This document shows, in pieces, positions 58,601 to 64,000 of a DNA stretch of 64,000 bases. The notes beneath the pieces are model-generated. The model had not been told where the DNA came from. It searched no databases and saw only the letters and a list, made by a program, of their open reading frames with translations. Every line of letters starts with the position of its first letter. Position 1 is the first letter of the stretch. The position numbers were made by a program, and so were the translations under genes. The stretch comes from Parus major (Eukaryota > Chordata > Aves > Passeriformes > Paridae): NCBI RefSeq assembly GCF_001522545.3, contig NC_031768.1, positions 2,024,250 through 2,088,249 of the forward strand, in the 5' to 3' direction.

Positions 58601-61288
58601 GAAGGGGAATGGCCTTAAACTGAACAAGGCAGGGCTGGATCTTGGCATCTTGGGCAGGGATTGTTCCCTGGCAGGGTGGGCAGGGGCTGGGATGGAATTG
58701 CCAGAGCAGCTGGGGCTGCCCCTGGATCCCTGGCAGTGCCCAAGGCCAGGCTGGACATTGGGAGCTCCTGGGACAGTGGGAGGTGGCCCTGCCATGGCAG
58801 GGCTGGGATGATCCTTAAAATCCCTCCCAACCCAAACCATTCCATGATTCCACACTTTAATTCCCAAAACAAAACAAATTCAGGAAAATGCCGTTTTTAT
58901 TTTGCTTTTTCCCTTTTTTATGCTTCCTCCAGAACGCCTGACCGAGAACCTCCGTGTGGGCCAGACTTCTCTGGTGGCTGCCCAGATGTTTCTCTTCTTC
59001 AGAGTTCTTTTGCTGAGGATTTCCCCACAACATCTCACCTCCTTGTGGCCAATCATGGTCACAGAACTGGTAAAAAAAGCAGTTCTCAACTTAGATTTGA
59101 AAAAAAAAAATCAGCCTGTGGTTTTTCCCTTTTTCCTTTTCCCTGCTTGGAAATGTTTCCACAGTTTTACATTTATCTGATCGTTTAAAGTTAAATTATC
59201 ATTAGGAAATTCCTTTTGGATTAATTTTGGTGCTGTTAATGGAATCTCTTGCCTGAATTATTAATTTATTACAAGTCATGAAGGTTCCTTTTCAATGTAA
59301 ATCATCACTTTTAGTTGGGATTGAGTTGGATGAACATTTCAGCATCTCCATAATTATTTCTTTAAAGATCCAGACATTTCTACAGCTGGAGGAAGATTTA
59401 ACTGAGGAAGAGGAACCAGCAAAGTAAGAGTTGCCATTTGAGAGATTTCTTTAAAATTAATTAATTTAATTAACTCTCTGGGATAGGGAGGAGAGTTTGA
59501 GAGATTTACTTGAAATTAATTAATTGTTTCTCTGGGATATGGAGGAGCCAACAGTGCTATTGCACTTTTATATTTCTATAAAATACTAATAAAATATAAT
59601 TTATAATGTAAATAATAATAAAAAATAATAAAAAATAAATAATACAAATAATATATTAATAATATAAATAAATAATAAATAATATATTAACATAGATATA
59701 TTGATATATTAATATAAATAATATAATTAAATATAATTGAATATAAATAATATAAAATATATAAATATATAATTAATATATTGATATAAATTAATATAAT
59801 TTAAAATAAAAAATACTAATAAATCATAATTCAGTTATTTAAAATTTAAAGTACAAATAAATCATAATTTAGCATTTTTTCCAGCAGTGGTGATATGATT
59901 GAAAATATAAGTATTCATTATTAGTTGTGTACAAAAATAAAGTTAAATGATAAGTTGGCAGTTGAATATTTTAACATGGTGCCATTTTTGGGTGCATTTT
60001 AGATTATTTTGCTCCTTCCTAAAACAAAATGAAATAAGGGCAATATTACTCATACAAGAGCTCCTTTGTGTAAATGTGAGGGTTCCTCTTGTGCTGACTG
60101 AAAAACTTTGGGTGGATTAGAGACTGGGGGACTTTTAAAAAAAAATATTATTTATTATTAAACTAAATATTATTTATTATTAAATTTAAATTCTTTTTAA
60201 TAACTTTTGTTTTTAATTATTTAAATTTTTTTTTTTAAAAAAATTAAATAAATGGGATTTTTTTTTAAATTTAAACACAGGAACAACAGCAAAATCAGCA
60301 AAGCCAAAGGCTCTGGGGATGGCAGTGGGGCTGAGATCCAGCCCAGTGAGCTGTGCCTGTACCTGGCAGCCTGCAAATTCCTGGACACTGCTCTTTCCTT
60401 CCCCCCTGACAGGATGCAGCTCTTCCAAATGTGAGTCCCTCTTCTCCTCTTGTTCCCTTATCCTTGGAAAGAATTCTGCTTTCCTCAAGTTTGCATTTCA
60501 TCAGTTCCTTTCAGGATGATATTCAGATAAATGGGATTTGGAGGAATTATTTGGTCTTGCTGTAGGAGGATTTCAGCATCCTCTTCAGGGGATTCCTTAA
60601 CTTGGAAAATTGGGAGAGGAGAAAGGTGGGGATTGCTTTGCACACACTTGGGAATGTTTTGGAGCTGGTTGTATTTAAATATTGGCAAATAATAGCAAAA
60701 GAGAACATTTATGACAGATTTTTATAGAAACAACCAGTGCTGCACTGAACTAGGCATGATCCAAACAAAGGATTTTCATCTTTTTAAGGAATCAATCCAT
60801 TTATTCCAGGTACAAATGGGCCTTTGTGCCAGAGGTGGACACAGAATCATCTCCTGCCACCTCTCACCTGGTGGAAAACCACCAGGAATGCCAACCACAC
60901 ATCGTGAGGATCATGGATCTGCTCAAGATGAAATATGGGGTAAAAAAACTTTTCCTTTGATCTTTAAGGTCCTTTCCAACTTTTACCTTTAGTAAATCCC
61001 AGCTTTTTTTTTTTTTTTTTTAACTTTCAGGAGCCAAAGCACCCCGAGGGAATTCCCAGGAATCCCAAATTCCCCCTGCTGACGCTGCACTCTGTGTCCA
61101 GCATCACCCAGCTGATGCCTTTCTTCCAAACTCTGTGCTGGGCATTCACAGCCCGTGGCAGTGACTCCCAAAATTCCCAGCCCTCTGCAGCTGCTTCCAT
61201 GGATTCTCTTGGCAGCAACAGCATCAGGATCCTGCAGCAGCTGGAGGACAGTGTGGAATGTGATTTCCTGGAAAATATGGAAAGTTGA
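25488..61288 (+). CDS. DOP1B: DOP1B (DOPEY2), large endosome/Golgi trafficking protein, complete, 36 coding exons
   Basis: Thirty-six exons join in phase with GT-AG borders into 6828 nt, or 2275 residues; human DOP1B has about 2298. Exon coordinates are given in the block entries that follow. DOP1 proteins are peripheral membrane proteins that act with MON2 (and, in yeast, the flippase Neo1) in endosome-to-Golgi transport; vertebrate DOP1 also links PI4P membranes to kinesin. The N-terminal Dopey domain covers roughly residues 10-300. A Ser/Glu-rich linker covers roughly 1030-1200, and a long conserved helical C-terminal half follows. No membrane span or signal peptide is apparent. The gene runs away from the CpG island at 22.3-23.2 kb. 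Two exon ends with their splice donors are duplicated in the adjacent introns. Two assembly gaps fall in intron 17 and do not interrupt an exon. Confidence 0.96.
25626..31728 (+). other. DOP1B intron 1 with three CR1 fragments
   Basis: Sense CR1 fragments lie at 28128-28305, 29770-29940 and 31270-31388. The rest is AT-rich single-copy DNA with no further gene. A near-perfect palindrome (ATTAAACATTA, T, TAATGTTTAAT) is at 30108-30130. Confidence 0.7.
31729..32246 (+). CDS. DOP1B: DOP1B coding exons 2-3
   Basis: Exons are 31729-31910 and 32076-32246, covering residues 47-163 in the middle of the Dopey N-terminal domain ([30 protein letters not shown]). The 165-bp intron between them holds a degraded copy of the end of exon 2 at 31943-31980. 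Confidence 0.95.
31943..31980 (+). repeat. Degraded duplicate of the DOP1B exon 2 end and donor
   Basis: GGCACAAAACAGCTCACC to TTTTTGTACAG repeats the exon end at 31873-31910, 70 bp downstream, with five differences, all transitions. The donor reads GC instead of GT. A T-rich tract ending CTCTAAG precedes the copy. Confidence 0.85.
32391..32750. repeat. 180-bp tandem duplication in DOP1B intron 3
   Basis: Two copies start at CCTTTTCCCCTCTAT (32391 and 32571). Each runs through AGGAAAAGGAGAGTTAAAAA and AAATGCTGAGAGAAAA into an AT-rich tail. Confidence 0.85.
33600..34168. mobile_element. Two CR1 fragments in DOP1B intron 3
   Basis: An antisense copy lies at 33600-33745, beginning CATGGAATCCCAGAATGG. 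A short sense tail lies at 34075-34168, ending CCCAAGATTCTGTGAT. Confidence 0.88.
34269..34292 (+). repeat. TG repeat forming the DOP1B exon 4 splice acceptor
   Basis: A T-run followed by seven TG units leads straight into CAG/AACAGATG, so the polypyrimidine tract of this acceptor is a microsatellite. Confidence 0.85.
34293..40756 (+). CDS. DOP1B: DOP1B coding exons 4-12
   Basis: Exons are 34293-34482, 35013-35111, 36106-36229, 36719-36819, 37243-37357, 39165-39285, 39714-39833, 40380-40485 and 40565-40756, covering residues 164-553. They finish the Dopey domain ([34 protein letters not shown]) and continue to [12 protein letters not shown]. The exon 4 acceptor lies inside a TG-repeat tract. 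Exon 11 has a competing AG at 40336, but only the acceptor at 40378-40379 keeps the conserved frame. Confidence 0.94.
35558..35915 (+). mobile_element. CR1 fragment in DOP1B intron 5
   Basis: A sense copy running from AGGAGAAGCTTTGGGCTGAG to the tail TGACTCCATGATCCC, about 190 bp before exon 6. Confidence 0.9.
37656..38403 (+). mobile_element. Long CR1 fragment in DOP1B intron 8, interrupted by a 125-bp insertion
   Basis: The copy begins with an unusual GC-rich 5' part (CTGGGGGTGCCGGTGCC) shared with 47.99 kb, then typical CR1 3' sequence. It is split at 38209 and resumes at 38334, ending GCTGATCCTGGGATT. Confidence 0.88.
38209..38333. mobile_element. 125-bp TG...CA element with 5-bp target duplication
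   Basis: The element starts TGTAGTGGTTTA and ends TCAAACCAGCACA, so its ends are imperfect inverted repeats (10 of 12 bases). GTGAT occurs on both sides (38204-38208 and 38334-38338). Removing the element and one GTGAT restores the uninterrupted CR1 sequence seen elsewhere in the window. The termini resemble avian LTR ends. It is too short for an ordinary LTR, so it is either an internally deleted solo LTR or a small non-autonomous element. Confidence 0.75.
40870..41158 (+). mobile_element. CR1 fragment in DOP1B intron 12
   Basis: A sense copy with GGGCTGGGATGGAATTCCC and tail AACCTATAATTCTATGA. The rest of this intron, 41160-41830, is single-copy. A further short sense tail lies in intron 13 at 43425-43495. 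Confidence 0.9.
41831..42515 (+). CDS. DOP1B: DOP1B coding exon 13
   Basis: 685 nt encode residues 554-781. An acidic opening is followed by the conserved [19 protein letters not shown] block, a likely phosphorylated linker. A divergent Lys/Ser-rich part follows, then the conserved [14 protein letters not shown] and [19 protein letters not shown]. The donor is CCTG/GTAAGA. Confidence 0.95.
43592..44888 (+). CDS. DOP1B: DOP1B coding exons 14-16
   Basis: Exons are 43592-43860, 44039-44191 and 44788-44888, covering residues 782-955. Strongly conserved stretches include [40 protein letters not shown] and [20 protein letters not shown]. All acceptors have good pyrimidine tracts. Confidence 0.95.
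45470..46150 (-). mobile_element. Tandem pair of diverged LTR-like fragments in DOP1B intron 16
   Basis: Copies at about 45470-45800 and 45804-46150 share ordered blocks: GGTGCCTTGGAGTGGCTCCC versus TGATGCCTTGAGAGGCTGCC, TTGGTCCATTT, GGGGTTAATTG-like, and TTTTTGGGGCCTGA. On the minus strand both carry AATAAA. This suggests related avian LTRs in minus orientation. No internal retroviral coding sequence lies between them. Confidence 0.55.
46343..46533 (+). CDS. DOP1B: DOP1B coding exon 17, GC-rich, with its 3' end amplified downstream
   Basis: 191 nt encode residues 956-1019 ([41 protein letters not shown]), ending in TFIKHSSSP. The exon is far richer in GC and CpG than the flanking introns. 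The last 30-odd bases and the donor CAG/GTATGG recur downstream as tandem copies, so more than one donor is available. The next exon begins GYVHDW, which fits use of the first donor. Confidence 0.9.
46500..47055 (+). repeat. Tandem array derived from the exon 17 end and splice donor, spanning an assembly gap
   Basis: Each unit carries the exon end AGCACAGCAGCTCCCCAG, a GTAYRG donor and about 25 bp of intron (GGCTGGGGTGGGCAC). Visible donors are at 46534, 46979 and 47033. Unit lengths are 62 and 54 bp. The unresolved 358 Ns sit inside the array, so the copy number is unknown. Confidence 0.85.
46563..46920. other. Assembly gap (358 N)
   Basis: The run of N begins and ends inside the exon-17-derived tandem array. 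The true length may differ from the number of Ns. Confidence 0.99.
47100..47965 (-). mobile_element. Avian endogenous-retrovirus LTR-like element in DOP1B intron 17
   Basis: Read on the minus strand, the segment has TAATAAATTCATTTTGC, then CTTAAGTTGAGCC and CCCTGTCCTTACCTCAC, a layout I know from songbird ERV LTRs. The other end has GCACCTGGAGCCCCTCC and a low-order ATCTCTGCATCCC-type repeat. The termini are not clear and no gag, pol or env frames are present. Confidence 0.6.
47985..48705 (+). mobile_element. CR1 fragment with an internal assembly gap
   Basis: Its first about 140 bp appear identical to 37656-37789 by eye. After the gap it resumes at GTGGCTCTGCACAAGTCCC and ends CAGTTCTGTGATTTG. 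Confidence 0.85.
48136..48385. other. Assembly gap (250 N)
   Basis: The gap lies inside a CR1 copy whose flanks match 37789 and 37964, where the uninterrupted distance is only about 174 bp. Confidence 0.99.
49385..50960 (+). CDS. DOP1B: DOP1B coding exon 18, the largest exon
   Basis: 1576 nt encode residues 1019-1544. The exon opens with [11 protein letters not shown], then a Ser/Glu-rich linker ([15 protein letters not shown]) that is much shorter and more divergent than in mammals. It continues into the conserved [31 protein letters not shown] and [20 protein letters not shown]. Third positions are very GC-rich, in contrast to the AT-rich introns on both sides. The acceptor is ATTTTTTCAG. 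Confidence 0.96.
51338..57256 (+). CDS. DOP1B: DOP1B coding exons 19-31
   Basis: Exons are 51338-51449, 51778-51966, 52152-52277, 52763-52897, 53287-53342, 53655-53759, 53841-53907, 54589-54730, 54940-55022, 55210-55319, 55998-56144, 56440-56501 and 57128-57256, covering residues 1545-2032. Conserved anchors are [79 protein letters not shown] and [20 protein letters not shown]. Exon 26 ends at the GTAACG donor at 54731, and exon 27 restores the frame with [18 protein letters not shown]. Confidence 0.94.
53070..53235 (+). mobile_element. CR1 fragment in DOP1B intron 22
   Basis: A sense copy with GAGAAGCTGTGGCTGCCCC. It lacks its tail and ends about 50 bp before exon 23. Confidence 0.88.
55705..55915 (-). 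mobile_element. CR1 fragment in DOP1B intron 28
   Basis: An antisense copy, from GGAATCCTGGAATGGTTTGG to GGGAACAATTCCTTCC. Confidence 0.9.
57475..58080 (-). mobile_element. LTR-like fragment in DOP1B intron 31
   Basis: On the minus strand GTTAATAAACACAAGAAACA is followed by GCTCGGGAGTCTT and CCCCACGAGGGAGGATCCCA, which looks like the polyadenylation signal and 3' part of an ERV LTR. The boundaries are uncertain. CR1 tails flank it at 57310-57365 and 58145-58233 (both +). Confidence 0.4.
58558..58850 (+). mobile_element. CR1 fragment in DOP1B intron 31
   Basis: A sense copy with an intact tail (CATTCCATGATTCC), ending about 80 bp upstream of exon 32. Confidence 0.92.
58933..61288 (+). CDS. 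DOP1B: DOP1B coding exons 32-36 and stop
   Basis: Exons are 58933-59069, 59368-59423, 60281-60430, 60810-60939 and 61031-61288, covering residues 2033-2275. Conserved stretches are [40 protein letters not shown] and [13 protein letters not shown]. The C-terminus is divergent and Ser-rich, ending [15 protein letters not shown] and TGA at 61286. Intron 33 contains long AT-rich low-complexity DNA. Confidence 0.94.
59570..59880. repeat. AT-rich low-complexity tract in DOP1B intron 33
   Basis: Almost only A and T for about 300 bp, built from AATAATATA-like units. A second AT-rich stretch covers about 60135-60275, up to the exon 34 acceptor. A roughly 75-bp tandem duplication (TTGAGAGATTT) lies just before, at 59438-59560. 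Confidence 0.85.
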
Positions 61289-62754
61289 ACCTCACCTGGG
61301 ACACTCCTGCTGGATCAACATCAAACACAGGGAAAGCTTGGCTGAAATTCCTTCTTTTTTCCCCCAAGATTTCCAGCTCCATTTTGGGATTTCTCCTTGC
61401 TGTTGCAGAGTGCTCTTCAAATTATTCAGGAGCTGGTGGTAAAAAGCTGGAATGTCCAGTTCCTGTGGTGGGAAAAAAGGGCAGTTTGGTGGGAATTTCT
61501 CCGAGTTCCTGTGTTTTATTTGTTTTCCATGGGAAGGATTAAAGACATTTTGTAAATAAGGGAAGAATATTTTGGACTTGGTGGAAGCAGCAGCTGCTCT
61601 GGGATTTCTCCAGTACTTGAAAGTGATTTTGGAGCTGTGTCCTGAAGGAAAGTTGAAGGAAAATCCAATATTGCATGTCAGTGTACAATCAGTTTGCAGT
61701 GAGTCGTTTCCTGAGGTGAAAGCCCCTTAATTTGGCCTAAATTGATCAAATTCTGAACAAATCCCCCAAATTCCTCACAGATGGATTTCCTAAGTCTCAG
61801 CATTGTGCAAAGAGCTGCAGCTTTGCCCTGGCTGTAATTTCTGCTCTGTGCTAGAACAGAACCTTCAGGCTTAGCAATTCCTAATGAATCAGAAATGTGC
61901 ATAAAACACAAACCTGTGCAGGAACACTTTGTAATTAGCATTACTTGAGCGGGGTTTGATTTTAATTAATCGATTAAAATATTTAAATTCCTATTTTTTA
62001 AATTAAAAACTTCCATTCTTTCAGTGACTCAGGTGGCTGCAGCTTCTGAAATGCAACTAAATGAAGATAATGCTGTAAAAATAGAAACTGCTTAACTAAA
62101 ATGAAAATAATATTCTTTTTTTTTTTTTAAGAACATTTTTTGTACAAAAGAATGTATTTGGTCATTCCTGGATGGTGAGAGAGGCAGGGGGATCATCCCA
62201 GTGCTTTTCCTAAATTAAAAAGGGAAAATTAAAATGGGAAATGTTTGGTTGGGAGTGAGGGGTTTCTTTTTCTCAAGCTCCCATAACAAACACAGGAGGC
62301 TTTTCTGCAGTGGGTTTTAGGTACAGATGGATGAGATTTTTCATCTTGGGTTTATAAATTAAAATAATGGAACATCCTTTCCTCTCCTACTGGAATACTG
62401 TAAAAAAATAATACAATAGGATTGTGCTAAACTTCTTTAAATCCTTTGCATTTTCACAGTGGAGGAAAGTGGTGGGCTGTGGTGTGGTCATTGAGAATGT
62501 GAATTATTTCTATTAATATAATTTATTAATGGTCTCTAATGCTGTTGGAATGAGCACAAGTGAAAAGTTACCCTTTGAAAGTGTTACTTGAATATTGGAG
62601 CAGGCCACTTTTAAAATGCTGGTGTTCATTTCCTACCTATCTTCAATAATTGTTATGGATAAGCTGAACACTCAGGATGGTTTGGTACTTTTACTTTCAG
62701 TTTCCTGCTGGTCGAATTCCATACTTGGATATTTCCCTTAAAATGCTGATAAAG
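61289..62754. other. DOP1B 3' UTR and downstream DNA
   Basis: Apart from the candidate polyadenylation signal I see no gene or recognised repeat. Confidence 0.6.
61538..61543 (+). terminator. DOP1B: Candidate DOP1B polyadenylation signal (ATTAAA)
   Basis: ATTAAA lies 250 nt after the stop codon and is followed by a G/T-rich stretch (TTGGACTTGGTGG). It would give a short 3' UTR. No canonical AATAAA lies nearer. Confidence 0.45.
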
Positions 62755-63000
62755 GAGAGTAGGATTTGATGGGATCTTGGGCAGGGATTGTTCCCTGGCA
62801 GGGTGGGCAGGGGCTGGGATGGAATTGCCAGAGCAGCTGGGGCTGCCCCTGGATCCCTGGCAGTGCCCAAGGCCAGGCTGGACATTGGGAGCTCCTGGGA
62901 CAGTGGGAGCTGGCCCTGCCATGGCAGGGCTGGGAATGGGTGGGATTTAAGGTCCTTTCCAACCCAAACCATTCCAGGATTCTGTTATTCCATGATTCTA
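62755..63000 (+). mobile_element. CR1 fragment downstream of DOP1B
   Basis: It closely matches the 58.6 kb copy over CAGAGCAGCTGGGGCTGCCC and has the tail TTATTCCATGATTCTA. Confidence 0.92.
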
Positions 63001-63819
63001 TCAAATGGCTGCTAAAATCTAAGACAACTTTTTGCCATTAAGTTGCTTTCAGTGGCCTCAAACATTTAAGGGACTTGCAGAATCCTTCCACTTCAAAAGA
63101 AAAAGTTCTTTAATGTTTAATATCCAAGCAGACCTTTTGTAATTATAAAGAATGTGCAAAAGGAAGAAAGGGCTTTAACTAAAAGTCCTGCTTGAGAGGT
63201 GGAGGGGCACAGGTCCATGGGCCCAAAGGGGAATATTTTATTCCTTTCTTCCATAACTTTATTACTTTTCCATGTGGGACTAACTGTGGTTGTTTTCTCC
63301 TTATGCTCCTACTGATGAATCCACCAAGGAAGCACAGCAGGGCTGTCCTGCTCTAAGCTGCTCCTGCCAAAGCAGAACAACCTCACTGCCCATGAATCTG
63401 GAAATGTTTTTGCCTGGAACTCCAGACATTCTCTCCTTTTCCAAGAGAGGAAATGCTTTTGCTTTGCTGTGTTTTTGCTTTTCAGTCTAACCAAGCTCAG
63501 CTTTATCTTTTGGATACTTCAGCTCTGATACAGCAGAGCCACAGTGCACAGAGAGAGGCTTGGAAATATTCCAAAGGATTTCGTTTTCCTGAAAGAAAAA
63601 ATTAGGAGGTAAACTGCTGAAGAGCAGCAGGAGTTGAAGTGTAGAGCATTAAGTGATGGTTGTGTATCCCATACCGTACATGAATGTAATTCTTCTAATA
63701 ATATTAAATGTTATTTTGCAATGCCTTTTCAAATGCAGTTCTTATTTTTCAACCTTTCTACACTGCTCACTCACCAGCTTTAATTTTTTATCTGACTCTG
63801 GAGAAATTCCCAAACTCAA
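63001..63819. other. Intergenic DNA, nothing recognised
   Basis: Single-copy in appearance. Only short open frames without splice context are present. Confidence 0.6.
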
Positions 63820-64000
63820 TCATGGAGTAATTGAGGTTGGAAAAGATCTCCAAGGTCATCAGGTCCCAGCTGTGCCCGATGCCCACCTTGTCCCCAGCCC
63901 AGAGCCCTGAGTGCCACGTCCAGGTGACACCTCCAGGGATGGGCACTGCAAAGCTCCCTGGGCAGCCCCTGCCAAGGCCTGAGCTCCCTTTCCATGGGCA
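63820..64000 (-). mobile_element. CR1 fragment cut by the window end
   Basis: It begins at the reversed tail AATCATGGAGTAATTGAGG and is still open at 64000 (CCTGGGCAGCCCCTGCC). Confidence 0.8.

Noticed and set aside
1..64000. tRNA, rRNA, microRNA (including miR-802 of this syntenic region) and CRISPR arrays
   Set aside because: No tRNA B-box-like sequence, no rRNA block, no miR-802 mature sequence and no spacer-repeat array were seen by eye.

Overview
This is a stretch of bird chromosome, most likely from a songbird. Two things point to a bird: dozens of short 3'-end fragments of the avian LINE CR1, and the gene order SETD4 - CBR1 - DOP1B, which matches the segment between RUNX1 and MORC3 on human chromosome 21. 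Nothing bacterial, plasmid or phage-like is present. The species cannot be named from the sequence alone.

Layout. Positions 1-6.9 kb are intergenic, with single-copy DNA and CR1 fragments. SETD4 lies on the minus strand; ten coding exons at 6979-13215 assemble into an uninterrupted 439-residue SET-domain protein. A CpG-rich block at about 13.74-14.48 kb is the likely SETD4 promoter and may also serve CBR1. CBR1 lies on the plus strand with three coding exons at 15416-18917 and a complete 276-residue carbonyl reductase. A second CpG island at about 22.33-23.18 kb, with three minisatellites and a strong CTCF-like site, is the likely DOP1B promoter. DOP1B (DOPEY2) fills the rest of the plus strand: 36 coding exons between 25488 and 61288 join in phase into 2275 residues. 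About 2.7 kb of 3' UTR and intergenic DNA follows.

The three genes do not form one pathway. SETD4 is a lysine methyltransferase, CBR1 a cytosolic NADPH-dependent reductase, and DOP1B a peripheral Golgi/endosome trafficking protein that works with MON2. Exons were placed by reading splice sites, checking that codon phase is kept across every junction, and comparing with the vertebrate proteins as I remember them; no alignment was run.

The most unusual features are in DOP1B. The 3' end of exon 17 with its splice donor has been amplified into a tandem array that runs into an assembly gap. The 3' end of exon 2 with its donor has been duplicated once, and the copy carries GC instead of GT. A 125-bp TG...CA element with a 5-bp target duplication interrupts a CR1 copy in intron 8. 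No previously undescribed multi-gene system was found.
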